A stretch of 64,000 nt of DNA from contig JAEDDH010000008.1 in the NCBI GenBank assembly GCA_016293845.1, positions 1 to 64,000 on the forward strand, read 5' to 3'. The position numbers and the translations under genes were made by a program. Source of the stretch: Bacteroidales bacterium (GTDB lineage Bacteria; Bacteroidota; Bacteroidia; Bacteroidales; UBA3824). Positions 1 through 8,303 of this stretch are shown piece after piece. Below the pieces are notes generated by a model. It saw only the letters and a program-made list of their open reading frames with translations. It did no database searches and was not told the origin of the DNA. Positions within the stretch are counted from its first letter, which is position 1, and each line of letters starts with the position of its first letter.

Positions 1-127
1 TTTTTTTGTTACATATCGCATTTGTTGTTTTGTATATCTGTGATGTGTTTTTTGTTTCTTTAAGTGGCATTTGTTCTTTCTTAATTTGTTTTATTTCTAT
101 TTGTAAATCAAATTACGTTGTCTTATG

Positions 128-426
128 ATGGCTATTATTTATTTTTTTATTCTAATTATATTTTTTGTGATTAGGCTTATTAAGGACATTTCTATTGGTT
201 TTTTCATTAAAAAATCAATGATTGTAATTTTCTATTGATAATAGTTTTTGTTTTTTCTATCCTCTATTATTATTATAAATACAATCCTTTTTCCGAAAAC
301 CTAATCCATAGATTATCTTTTATTATATCCTGTATTCTTGTGCCTATATATTTGGGCTATGCTATTTCTACTACTTTTGTAATTACGATAAAGGTTTACG
401 TGAGATGTCAATGTATCTATCGATGA
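128..426 (+). pseudogene. fragmented small membrane protein, two short overlapping hydrophobic frames
   Basis: Two short open frames follow each other. ATG at 128 runs to TGA at 236-238 (36 residues, almost wholly hydrophobic). A second frame begins with TTG at 235, overlapping that stop, and ends at 426 (63 residues, two likely membrane segments). It overlaps the next frame, which begins at 405. The continuity of hydrophobic segments through three frames suggests one multi-span membrane protein broken by frameshifts, although a string of overlapping tiny genes is possible. The DNA is very AT-rich with long T runs, where indels or sequencing errors are likely. I do not recognise the family. 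Confidence 0.3.
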
Positions 427-1103
427 TTATAAATGTGTGTGCATTTATTTTTGCTATAATTTGTTTGAGTGATATGTATCATGAGGATAATTATCGAAAA
501 GGAACAGTTTATTTTGTTGGTGTTATTCGTGGTATGGAGATTGAAAGTGTTGGAAGTAGACATCGTAGTGATATGATCACATTTGATTGTGTGTCAGTCT
601 TTGGTCCTAAAAATGTTAGTGAAACATTTCACGGAACAGAAACTTTTGATAAGACTAGTTATACTATCCATCCTGAATGATTTAAAAAACACGGTTATAC
701 TGTTGGTGAGTCTATAATTATAAAGATGGCTCTTTCTGATACTACACTTTGTGATTTTTATTCCAAAAATGATTTGAAAGTCAGTGATAATTATTCCAAT
801 CCGATTCTTAAAATAGGTAACAATGAGTTTTATTATTTCCCTGTAACTAATCCCGAACAGTATGGTGTGGAGATAGTAAAGAAAAGTGCCGTTGAAGGCG
901 ATTCTGTTTTAGTGTATAAAAATCTTAAACTTGACCCCATCTTCAGCCCCTGTGACAAATCACTTAATACATCTGCTAATTTCAAGAAGATTACTGATTA
1001 CGGATATAGATTTGGAACTAAGATTTATCCAAAACAATTTGTAGAGGAGCAGTTTCCTTTGGTTAAAAAATATGTGGACGAGCATTATATTTCGAGTATG
1101 TAA
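405..1103 (+). pseudogene. membrane-anchored protein of unknown family, interrupted by an in-frame TGA
   Basis: One reading frame runs from ATG 405 to TAA 1101-1103 and is interrupted only by TGA at 678-680. The two halves (91 and 125 residues if counted separately) join smoothly across 15 further sense codons before the next ATG at 726. The joined product would be about 232 residues: one N-terminal membrane segment (about residues 5-23), then a soluble part whose frame context (YTIHPE, stop, FKKHGYTVGE) suggests a Trp codon mutated to TGA. TGA is an ordinary stop elsewhere in this window (for example 3658-3660), so recoding is unlikely. The gene ends 4 bp from the convergent helix-hairpin-helix gene. 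Family not recognised. Confidence 0.55.
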
Positions 1104-1107
1104 ATCT

Positions 1108-2292
1108 TTATTTAAAACTGAAATACCTTTCGATCTTTTTTAATTCGTTTTTGTCGAAACGGTTGAGCGAGCGGAGGTCTTCGATATGCATAAGACGTCC
1201 TTTTTCGTTGCGGTATTTTATTACTACTTCTGCTTGTTTGGCATTGAATAGGGGATGTGCTTTGAGGTCGTTGTCGGATATGTCGTTGATATTTATCTTT
1301 TTGATTTTGAAACTTGGTGCTACAAAAATGTATTTGGAGTATTTTTTTGCCAAGTTGAATTCTATCCCGCAGTCGCTCAATTGATACACTGAGTAAAATC
1401 CGCCCAAAGCTGTTCGCATTGAAATTATTTTGAGAGCGTCCTTATCAGCAAATCCTATTTTGGATACAAGTTCTTCGGTGGTAACGGTGTTGAGATTGTA
1501 AGCCTCGTGTCCCAAAAGTTTTATTAGATCAATATTTATGTAAGGTTCTAATTGTTTGTATTTTTTATCGTCAACAAAGTATAGATTGGCAAAATCTTGT
1601 TTAACATAAAATTTCTTTCCCTCGTTGCGCATTTTTACAAAGCTTTCTATCTGTTTGGTATAGAAACCAAGACGGTACATATCCTCTTCGGAAACGAAAT
1701 TTGGGTCGAATGAGAAAAATCTTGTTGAGTCATCTTTTGGTTTTTTGTTGGTAGTTTTGTCTTGTTTTTTGTTTGATTTCAGTTTGTTGTTATTGGATGC
1801 AAGGGTTCTGTGTTTTACGCTATCTTTTTCGGGTAGATTGATAAATGGTCTTAGCAATTGAAATTGGCGGTATCGTATCCCGTATAGTTTTCTAAAATCC
1901 TCTTTGCATGTAAAAGTACCACCTTTCAGCCTAAAGTTGATAAGTGTGGTTATTTGTTTGTGAGTAAGTCCAAGTTGTTCCAAAGTGTCTTCGTCGGCAG
2001 TGTTTGGGTCAAACGAAAAAAGTTGGAGATTTTTGTAACGGTTTATTATAAATCTGTCTAATCGGTTTAATGTGTCTGTTTTTACCTCTGAGTTTGCTGT
2101 TTTGCGTAGATAAGCTATTGTGCTGTCGGACATCAAATTGTTAATATCGTGAGCCGATGAATAAATTATGTTGCCTGTGAGTAATAATATTGAAATAATC
2201 AATACTGTAAGCACTTGACGGCGTTCACGTTTGGTAGAATCGAAAAGAAAATTATTGTTGACGTAGTTTATTATTTTTTTTATGGTTGTCAT
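1108..2292 (-). CDS. membrane-anchored helix-hairpin-helix protein
   Basis: A 394-residue protein with one N-terminal membrane segment (about residues 26-44, VLTVLIISILLLTGNIIYS) followed by four helix-hairpin-helix-like repeats, each opening with a FDPN/LNT/ININD type motif and containing a conserved pattern ending in R/N-x-x-GG/GK. It resembles the ComEA-type HhH proteins annotated in many Bacteroidota, which may bind DNA at the periplasmic face; that function is inferred from the fold only. A K/N/D-rich linker separates repeats 1 and 2. I chose ATG 2292 over the longer frame to 2364 because the extra residues look non-coding and a TATCTTTG -7 box lies at 2332-2339. It is divergent from the sigma-54 regulator gene. 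Confidence 0.8.
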   Translation of the reverse strand: MTTIKKIINYVNNNFLFDSTKRERRQVLTVLIISILLLTGNIIYSSAHDINNLMSDSTIAYLRKTANSEVKTDTLNRLDRFIINRYKNLQLFSFDPNTADEDTLEQLGLTHKQITTLINFRLKGGTFTCKEDFRKLYGIRYRQFQLLRPFINLPEKDSVKHRTLASNNNKLKSNKKQDKTTNKKPKDDSTRFFSFDPNFVSEEDMYRLGFYTKQIESFVKMRNEGKKFYVKQDFANLYFVDDKKYKQLEPYINIDLIKLLGHEAYNLNTVTTEELVSKIGFADKDALKIISMRTALGGFYSVYQLSDCGIEFNLAKKYSKYIFVAPSFKIKKININDISDNDLKAHPLFNAKQAEVVIKYRNEKGRLMHIEDLRSLNRFDKNELKKIERYFSFK

Positions 2293-2331
2293 ATCTACTA
2301 ATAAAAAAATATTGTTTGCGTTTTTTGTGCG

Positions 2332-2339
2332 CAAAGATA
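2332..2339 (-). promoter_or_regulatory. Bacteroidota -7 box for the HhH gene
   Basis: On the minus strand this reads TATCTTTG, matching the TAnnTTTG consensus of the primary sigma factor in Bacteroidota. A TTTG (plus CAAA at 2362-2365) lies 22 nt upstream as a possible -33 element. The gene starts 40 nt downstream at 2292. Confidence 0.55.
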
Positions 2340-2418
2340 ATGCAAAATGTAAATGGTGTGTCAAAAAAAGTTATTAAAAAAATCCGAAAAAATCTTTACC
2401 ATAATCCAATTATTTCCA

Positions 2419-2426
2419 TACCTTTG
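2419..2426 (+). promoter_or_regulatory. -7 box for the sigma-54 regulator/lptE/secG operon
   Basis: TACCTTTG fits TAnnTTTG exactly and lies 22 nt before ATG 2449. It would give a very short leader for the four-gene operon. Confidence 0.6.
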
Positions 2427-2448
2427 TATTTTGAAAAACTGAATATTA

Positions 2449-3660
2449 ATGGAACTTCAAAGTATAAAGCAAAGGTTTGGAATAATCGGCAATGATGAGC
2501 AGCTCAACCGCGCACTTGATATAGCAGTACAGGTGGCTCCAACCGACATTTCAGTGCTGGTTACCGGCGAAAGCGGCGCGGGAAAAGAGTTTATTCCGCA
2601 AGTGATTCACGCTATGAGCGCTCGTAAGCATGGCAACTATATTGCTGTTAACTGTGGAGCAATTCCCGAAGGTACTATTGATAGCGAACTATTTGGACAC
2701 GAAAAGGGTTCGTTTACAGGTGCAAACGATGCTCGTAGAGGATATTTTGAGGTTGCCGACAAAGGCACAATTTTTCTCGACGAGGTGGCAGAGTTGCCAC
2801 TTGGCACACAGGTTAGACTTTTGCGCGTGTTAGAGAGCAAAGAGTTTATTAGAGTAGGTTCGTCTAAGGTTCAAAAAACCGATGTCCGTGTGGTGGCTGC
2901 CACAAATGTGAATATGGTAGAAGCCGTTAGCAAAGGGCGTTTTCGAGAAGACCTTTATTACCGTTTAAATACCGTGCAGATAACAATGCCTCCACTTAGA
3001 GAGCGCGGCGAAGATATAATGCTTTTGTTTAGAAAGTTTGCAGCCGATTTTGCAGAGCGTTATCATATGCCAGTTATCCGCCTCGATGGTGATGCCCGAC
3101 ACATGATTCTTTCTTATCGTTGGCCAGGAAATGTTCGTCAGTTGAAAAACGTTACCGAACAGATTTCGATTATAGAGCAGAATCGAGATATCACAGGAGA
3201 TATAATATCAAAGTATTTGCCTGATTATCACGATATAAAAGTTCCTGCGCTGATGTCGATGCCCGAAACCAATGGACAGTTTTCGTCGGAACGCGAGATA
3301 TTATATAAGGTGTTGTTTGATATGAAAAACGACATCACCGAACTTAAAAAAGAGATGCGTCAATTGATAGGTGGTACTCCGGTGCATACTTCGGTACATA
3401 CCCCCGTGCATACTCCTGTGCCGCATATCGACGAACATATAGTAGACGAATCGCACATTTTGCGCGACGATTCTGATGAGTCAATTTTTCAGCAAACCGG
3501 ACTTGTTGACGATTCGCTTTCGCTATCTGCCACCGAAGAAGACTTGATACGCAAAGCATTAGAAAAATATTCGGGCAAACGCAAACCCGCTGCCAAAGAA
3601 CTTGGTATTTCGGAGCGTACACTTTACCGTAAACTTAAAGAATACAAATTAGAAAAATGA
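2449..3660 (+). CDS. sigma-54-dependent transcriptional activator without receiver domain
   Basis: A 403-residue bacterial enhancer-binding protein. The AAA+ domain starts almost at the N-terminus: Walker A GESGAGKE (40-47), GSFTGA loop that contacts sigma-54 (87-92, a Ser variant of GAFTGA), Walker B GTIFLDE (106-112) and a WPGNVRQL arginine motif (225-232). A Fis-type helix-turn-helix closes the protein (about 376-400). No receiver, PAS or GAF domain precedes the ATPase, so it lacks an obvious sensor; control may come from expression or partners. The linker (about 270-360) is low-complexity and includes a PVHT/SVHT repeat. It overlaps lptE by 4 nt, and this gene order with lptE and secG is typical of Bacteroidales. 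Confidence 0.9.
   Translation: MELQSIKQRFGIIGNDEQLNRALDIAVQVAPTDISVLVTGESGAGKEFIPQVIHAMSARKHGNYIAVNCGAIPEGTIDSELFGHEKGSFTGANDARRGYFEVADKGTIFLDEVAELPLGTQVRLLRVLESKEFIRVGSSKVQKTDVRVVAATNVNMVEAVSKGRFREDLYYRLNTVQITMPPLRERGEDIMLLFRKFAADFAERYHMPVIRLDGDARHMILSYRWPGNVRQLKNVTEQISIIEQNRDITGDIISKYLPDYHDIKVPALMSMPETNGQFSSEREILYKVLFDMKNDITELKKEMRQLIGGTPVHTSVHTPVHTPVPHIDEHIVDESHILRDDSDESIFQQTGLVDDSLSLSATEEDLIRKALEKYSGKRKPAAKELGISERTLYRKLKEYKLEK
3379..3420 (+). repeat. tandem 12-bp coding repeat (PVHT/SVHT) in the sigma-54 regulator linker
   Basis: Codons for residues 311-324 repeat a Pro/Ser-Val-His-Thr unit three and a half times, with synonymous changes between copies (gtgcatact, gtacatacc, and so on). 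It lies between the AAA+ and Fis domains and could vary in copy number between strains. Confidence 0.7.
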
Positions 3661-4163
3661 GAATTTTTAAAATAATATCGATTTTTGTATTGCTAATGGC
3701 GGCGGTTTGGCAAGGTTGTGGCATATATTCGTTTACCGGAGCTTCGTACGGAACGGCAAAAACGGTGAGCATCGATTATTTTCAAAACCGATCGAGTTAT
3801 GTAAATCCTACTCTGTCGCAGAAAATTACCGAAGACCTCAAAGACCGCTTTATGAGTCAAACACCGCTCAACCTTGTAAAATCAGGAGGCGACCTTTCGT
3901 TTGAAGGTACCATTACAGGTTACAAAATTTCGGCAGTAGACATTAAATCAACAGGTCAAGCGGCGAGCAACCGTCTTACTATAACGATTAAGGTATCGTT
4001 TACAAACTCTACCGAACCCGATAACGATTTTGATAAAAGTTATTCGAGATATGCCGACTACGATGTAAAACAGCCGTTTGCAACGGTAGAATCCGCGTTG
4101 GTAGACGAAATAACAACACTACTTATCGATGATATTTTCAACGATTCGGTAGTAAACTGGTAA
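3657..4163 (+). CDS. lptE: LptE family LPS-assembly lipoprotein
   Basis: A 168-residue predicted lipoprotein. The N-terminal signal peptide ends in a lipobox with Cys21 (VWQGC), followed by GIYSFTGAS, the characteristic start of Bacteroidota LptE. In the family, LptE plugs the LptD barrel at the outer membrane and completes LPS export. The ATG overlaps the stop of the sigma-54 regulator (ATGA), implying translational coupling. The rest is a compact alpha/beta domain with a conserved NRSSYVNPTLSQKITEDLKDRF helix start. Confidence 0.88.
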   Translation: MRIFKIISIFVLLMAAVWQGCGIYSFTGASYGTAKTVSIDYFQNRSSYVNPTLSQKITEDLKDRFMSQTPLNLVKSGGDLSFEGTITGYKISAVDIKSTGQAASNRLTITIKVSFTNSTEPDNDFDKSYSRYADYDVKQPFATVESALVDEITTLLIDDIFNDSVVNW

Positions 4164-4228
4164 AACTAAAAAAGAAAATATTAAGGAAAAACAATTATAG
4201 GCTTAGTCCCTCTCAAAATGCAGACATT

Positions 4229-5566
4229 ATGATTACATCAAAGCAATTTATCAAGTACTTACAGGAGCCCAACCTGATCAACGAAGAAAGCGTAGTAGAA
4301 TTAGAAGGGCTTATTAAACAGTATCCGTATTTTCAAACTGCGCATCTTATGTACCTCCTCGCGCTCAACAAGATAAATCCCAAGGTGGTGCAAGAAAAAC
4401 TGCCAGTAGAAACACTCTACGTGTCAGACCGCTATGTTTTGTACAAGGATCTCAAAAAAGAATTTGCTAACGACGCTTCTAAGTCAAAAAAAGACGATAA
4501 ACCCAAAAAGGCTGTTCGTGATATGTCGGGCAAAAAGCCTACTTCAATTGAAGAACTCAAAAAACATCACGACGAAATAGCCAACGATATGTTTGGCCTC
4601 AATGATATAAAAAATTACAACATGGTGGTTACTAACGTTGAGTCTGATGGCACTGTTAAATCGCCTCTCAACGAACCCGAACCTGCGTCGGCTGCATCAG
4701 CTGCTCCTGTTCGCGAACGCCGTGTTCCCCGTCCTGAACCCAAAGTAGAGGTTAAGGCAGAAGCTAAACCCGAACCCAAACCCGAACCCAAAGTTGAGGT
4801 TAAAGCTGAAGTAAAACCCGAACCAAAGGTTGATATTAAAGTAGAGGAAAAGAAGCCCGAAGAGAAAAAAACTACAGGCAAGGTAGACATCCTCACTAAA
4901 ATTGCACAGTTGAAAAAAGAGAGCGAAGAGGCCACCAAAAAACGCACAGCTACAGTTATTACCGAAGAAAAAACTGTTACCACTACCACTGTTACCGAAA
5001 CCAAATCAACAAAAACCGAACCTGTTGCACCCAAGCCCGAGCCTGTTGTTAAATCTGTAACAGTAGAACAAACAGAGCCTAAGGTAGAAAAAACAGTTGA
5101 GGTTTCTAAAACTCCCGAAGGTAGCAAAGTGGTTACCGAAAAAACTACTGTTACCACTACCGAAACTATGGTTGAAAAGCCAGTGGTTGAAACTAAGGTA
5201 GAACAACCCGCAGGAGGAGAACCTCTTACTGCTGCCGAAAAACTTAAAATGCGCCTCAATAAATACAAAAACACCAATATTGAGGAAGAAAAAAAAAATG
5301 ACGGAGCAGCCAAAAACGACTTGATTGACAAATTTTTGAAAGAATCTCCGCATATCGACCGCAACAAAGAGGTAGCCGAAGGCGACATGGGACAAGCAAG
5401 CATTATCCCTCCTGAGGGTCTCTACACCGAAAAATTGGCTGTTTTATACACCGAACAAAAACTTTATGATAAAGCAATTGCAATTTATAACGAATTAATT
5501 TTGAATAATCCGGAAAAAAGTGCTTACTTTGCAGCCCGAATCGAAGAGATAAACAAGTTAAAATAA
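4229..5566 (+). CDS. TPR-like protein with a long K/E/P/V-rich linker
   Basis: A 445-residue protein in three parts: a conserved N-terminal helical region (about 1-75, with QYPYFQTAHLMYLLALNK), a long low-complexity charged linker (about 85-350, with repeats such as KPEPKVEVK and TTTVTETK), and a C-terminal helical hairpin pair (about 395-445, AVLYTEQKLYDKAIAIYNELI) resembling a tetratricopeptide repeat. No signal peptide is visible. It always sits between lptE and secG in related Bacteroidales, so an envelope or secretion link is plausible, but its function is unknown. The linker creates long spurious frames on the opposite strand. Confidence 0.8.
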   Translation: MITSKQFIKYLQEPNLINEESVVELEGLIKQYPYFQTAHLMYLLALNKINPKVVQEKLPVETLYVSDRYVLYKDLKKEFANDASKSKKDDKPKKAVRDMSGKKPTSIEELKKHHDEIANDMFGLNDIKNYNMVVTNVESDGTVKSPLNEPEPASAASAAPVRERRVPRPEPKVEVKAEAKPEPKPEPKVEVKAEVKPEPKVDIKVEEKKPEEKKTTGKVDILTKIAQLKKESEEATKKRTATVITEEKTVTTTTVTETKSTKTEPVAPKPEPVVKSVTVEQTEPKVEKTVEVSKTPEGSKVVTEKTTVTTTETMVEKPVVETKVEQPAGGEPLTAAEKLKMRLNKYKNTNIEEEKKNDGAAKNDLIDKFLKESPHIDRNKEVAEGDMGQASIIPPEGLYTEKLAVLYTEQKLYDKAIAIYNELILNNPEKSAYFAARIEEINKLK

Positions 5567-5584
5567 AATAATAAATAAACGATT

Positions 5585-5908
5585 ATGTATCAGTTGTTAA
5601 CAATAGCAATAATAATTGCGGCCCTTTTGCTTATACTCATTGTATTGGTGCAAAATTCAAAAGGTGGCGGACTTGCCTCTAACTTTGGTGTTGGAAACCG
5701 TTTTGGCGGTGTTGCCGAGCAGAAAAGCAAACTCGAAAGTTATACTTGGGGTCTTGTAATCGCCATCGTTGTAATGAGTATTATCACCAGCGTGTTTGTA
5801 AATCGTATCAACAGTGGTGCCACTGAATCGCACGTTAAAGAGCGTCTTGTTAATCAAAACAACGTTCCTGTTATGCCTACACAGCAGGTGGCTCCCGACA
5901 ACAAATAA
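5585..5908 (+). CDS. secG: preprotein translocase subunit SecG
   Basis: A 107-residue protein with two membrane segments (about 2-21 and 54-74) separated by a loop with the SecG signature VQNSKGGGLASNFG and NRFGG. SecG stimulates the SecYEG channel in the inner membrane. A short hydrophilic C-terminal tail follows. It is the last gene of the operon, 18 nt after the TPR gene and before a clear terminator. Confidence 0.93.
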   Translation: MYQLLTIAIIIAALLLILIVLVQNSKGGGLASNFGVGNRFGGVAEQKSKLESYTWGLVIAIVVMSIITSVFVNRINSGATESHVKERLVNQNNVPVMPTQQVAPDNK

Positions 5909-5929
5909 TTTTGTTTTTTATTTGTTAAA

Positions 5930-5966
5930 AATCCGGATTCTCGATTGAGTATTCGGATTTTTTTTG
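5930..5966 (+). terminator. Rho-independent terminator after secG
   Basis: A 13-bp stem with two mismatches (AATCCG...CGGATT outer part), a GATT loop and a run of eight T residues. Confidence 0.85.
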
Positions 5967-5975
5967 TACCTTTTG
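5967..5975 (+). promoter_or_regulatory. possible -7 box for the EEP-NamZ-HD operon
   Basis: TACCTTTTG is one base longer than TAnnTTTG and lies directly after the secG terminator, 32 nt before ATG 6008. A near match only. Confidence 0.4.
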
Positions 5976-6007
5976 TGCATAAATAATATTCAAAAAACTC
6001 TGATATT

Positions 6008-7033
6008 ATGGCACAGAACATTATTACAATAAAGTGTGGCACATTCAACCTGATGAACTTGATGCTGCCCAACGTAGAGATGTACGGATCGATGAAACTC
6101 TCGCAGTACGACTTTGACCGCAAGGCGGAGTGGATCAACTTTATGCTCAATCAGATGAACGCCGATGTGATTGGTTTTCAAGAGTGTTTTCATCTTGAGG
6201 CAATCGAACGCATTATCAGTCAAAACAAAAACTATCAACACGCCGAGGTGGTGATGCCCGGCGAAAACGGAGAACAGCCCCGTGTGGCTCTGCTCTCACG
6301 CTATCCTATTCAAGATGTGCAGCTGATTGAGTTTTTTCCAAAAAAATCGCTCATAACATTCCAGCAGCGTGGTGAATTGCTTACCCTGCCTTTCAAAACT
6401 TTCACCCGTCCTGTGCTTAAGGTCAAGGTGCTGATTCCTAACTATGGCATTATCACATTCTTTGTGGTTCACTTAAAATTCAAACGTCCAATCTTTTACC
6501 AAGGCGAATCGGATACTAACCCCATCGACCTTGCCCGGGCTCAGGTGCGTTCGTTGATGCTCCGTGCCGCTGAGTCGTCGGCAGTGAGAACAATTCTTTG
6601 CGATTATCTGCAAGGTCGCGACAATCCTGTGGTGGTGTTTGGCGACGTTAACGATACTGGCAACTCTGTTACCACACGCATTATTTCGGGCGAAGTGCCA
6701 CAGCACAAACTTCCCGACAATGTTAAACGCAATGTTTGGGATGTGCTACTCTACCACGTTAAGGATATTCAGGCTCGACGCAGTTATCAGGATTTTTATT
6801 ACACACATATTCACAACGGTATGTACGAAAGTCTCGACCATATTATGGTGTCGCAAGAGCTCGTTACCGAAAATCCACGCTACACAGGTCGTGTGTCTCA
6901 GGTTAAGGTGTTCAACGATTATCTTATCGACCAGACATTCTCTACCGACAAGCCCGACAAGTACAAGAGCGACCACGGCATTGTTGTCTGCTCGCTCGAA
7001 CTCGACACCGAAAGGGCTCAACAGTTCAGATAA
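6008..7033 (+). CDS. endonuclease/exonuclease/phosphatase (EEP) family protein
   Basis: A 341-residue metal-dependent phosphohydrolase of the EEP superfamily. Visible motifs are the N-terminal metal-site TFNLMNL (12-18), the catalytic Glu in GFQEC (E59), FVVHLKF, the GDVND segment (about 212-216), SLDHIMVS and the C-terminal catalytic pair SDHG (about 321-324). No signal peptide, so cytoplasmic. The substrate (DNA ends, phosphoinositide-like or another phosphodiester) cannot be read from sequence. It leads an operon with a NamZ-type lipoprotein 16 nt downstream and an HD phosphohydrolase. Confidence 0.85.
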   Translation: MAQNIITIKCGTFNLMNLMLPNVEMYGSMKLSQYDFDRKAEWINFMLNQMNADVIGFQECFHLEAIERIISQNKNYQHAEVVMPGENGEQPRVALLSRYPIQDVQLIEFFPKKSLITFQQRGELLTLPFKTFTRPVLKVKVLIPNYGIITFFVVHLKFKRPIFYQGESDTNPIDLARAQVRSLMLRAAESSAVRTILCDYLQGRDNPVVVFGDVNDTGNSVTTRIISGEVPQHKLPDNVKRNVWDVLLYHVKDIQARRSYQDFYYTHIHNGMYESLDHIMVSQELVTENPRYTGRVSQVKVFNDYLIDQTFSTDKPDKYKSDHGIVVCSLELDTERAQQFR

Positions 7034-7049
7034 TTTTTTTTCTCAAAAC

Positions 7050-8291
7050 ATGAAACACATTATTTTATACACACTTTTTTTATTGATACTTGCGGGATGC
7101 AAGGGTAAAAAACAAGGCGTTGACAATCAAAATGTTTCGCCAATAGATTCTTCAAAAAGCGAGGAGGTGGCACCTACTCCACAGCCCAAACCGCTCCCTG
7201 TGATTGTGGCAGCCGAAGACACCGCCGCATATTTCAACTTATTAAAAAACAAGCGGGTAGGACTCACTGGCAACGCTACCACAGTGGCGTTTGGCGGTCA
7301 TTTGGTAGATTTGCTTTTGGATAAGGGCATCAAAATAGCCAAAATATACTCGCCAGAGCATGGTTTCCGTGGCGATGCCGAGCCGGGCAAACGTGTGGTA
7401 TCGGGCAAAGACGAGAAAACTGGCATTGAGGTGGTGTCGCTCTTTGGCAAAAACCTCAAACCATCGGCAGAGCATCTCAAAGGCATCGACATAATGGTTT
7501 ACGATATTCAGGACGTTGGATGCCGTTTCTTCACCTACATCAGCACTATGCACAATGTGATGGAGGCGTGCGCCGAAAACAATATTCCTGTGGTGGTGTT
7601 AGACCGTCCTAATCCCAATATCGACTATGTGGCAGGGCCTATCCGCGACAAGGATGCAGTTTCGTTTGTAAGTCTCGACCCTGTTCCTATCGTCTACGGC
7701 ACTACTGCTGGCGAACTTGCCAATATGATTAATTACGAAGGCTGGCTCAAAAACGGCGTAAAATGCGACCTCACAGTTATTCCTGTAAAAAACTACACCC
7801 GCCACACCCGATATGCCCCTCCTGTAAAACCGTCGCCAAACCTTCCTGACTATCTTGCCATAAGGCTCTATCCGAGTCTTTGCTTTTTTGAGGCTACCCA
7901 AGTGAGCGTGGGACGTGGTACCGAGCGTCCATTCACCTCAATAGGCTATCCCGACAGCACTATGGGCGCATACGTTTTCACGCCCAAGGATATGCCCGGA
8001 ATGCAGACCAATCCGCAGCACAAGGGCAAACGTTGTTTTGGTATGGATTTTTCCAACCTCAATCCCGTCAGCATAAAGTTTACGCTAAGTTACTTTATTA
8101 CAATGTACAACAAGTTTCCTAAGCACGATATGATTAATCGAAAAGATTTTCTAAAACTGCTCTACGGCAATGGCTCTTTACCCACAATGCTTCAACAAGG
8201 CAAAACCGAGGAGGAGATTATTGCCACTTGGCAACCTGGACTCGATAACTATCTGAAAATCCGTGCAAAATACCTTATCTACGACAATTAA
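7050..8291 (+). CDS. exo-beta-N-acetylmuramidase NamZ family lipoprotein (DUF1343)
   Basis: A 413-residue lipoprotein with signal peptide and lipobox LILAGC (Cys17). The mature part shows DUF1343 signatures: KRVGLTGNAT, YSPEHGFRGDAEPGKRV, VYDIQDVGCRFFTYISTM, VVLDRPNP and SVGRGTERPF. Characterised family members (NamZ of Bacillus and Tannerella) remove terminal N-acetylmuramic acid from peptidoglycan fragments, so a role in wall recycling at the envelope is likely. I chose ATG 7050 because it gives a clean lipoprotein signal; the frame extends upstream to 6639 only inside the preceding gene. It lies 16 nt after the EEP gene and 12 nt before the HD gene. Confidence 0.87.
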   Translation: MKHIILYTLFLLILAGCKGKKQGVDNQNVSPIDSSKSEEVAPTPQPKPLPVIVAAEDTAAYFNLLKNKRVGLTGNATTVAFGGHLVDLLLDKGIKIAKIYSPEHGFRGDAEPGKRVVSGKDEKTGIEVVSLFGKNLKPSAEHLKGIDIMVYDIQDVGCRFFTYISTMHNVMEACAENNIPVVVLDRPNPNIDYVAGPIRDKDAVSFVSLDPVPIVYGTTAGELANMINYEGWLKNGVKCDLTVIPVKNYTRHTRYAPPVKPSPNLPDYLAIRLYPSLCFFEATQVSVGRGTERPFTSIGYPDSTMGAYVFTPKDMPGMQTNPQHKGKRCFGMDFSNLNPVSIKFTLSYFITMYNKFPKHDMINRKDFLKLLYGNGSLPTMLQQGKTEEEIIATWQPGLDNYLKIRAKYLIYDN

Positions 8292-8303
8292 ACATTTCCG
8301 AAA

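Noticed and set aside
678..680. TGA read as an amino acid (recoding or selenocysteine)
   Set aside because: TGA ends other genes normally in this window, and no SECIS-like stem is visible after it; a simple nonsense mutation is more likely.
4615..5403. 262-residue minus-strand frame opposite the TPR protein gene
   Set aside because: It is the shadow of the low-complexity Glu/Lys/Val/Pro linker, whose codon pattern keeps the opposite strand open; composition (Ser/Thr/Val/Gly) is not protein-like.
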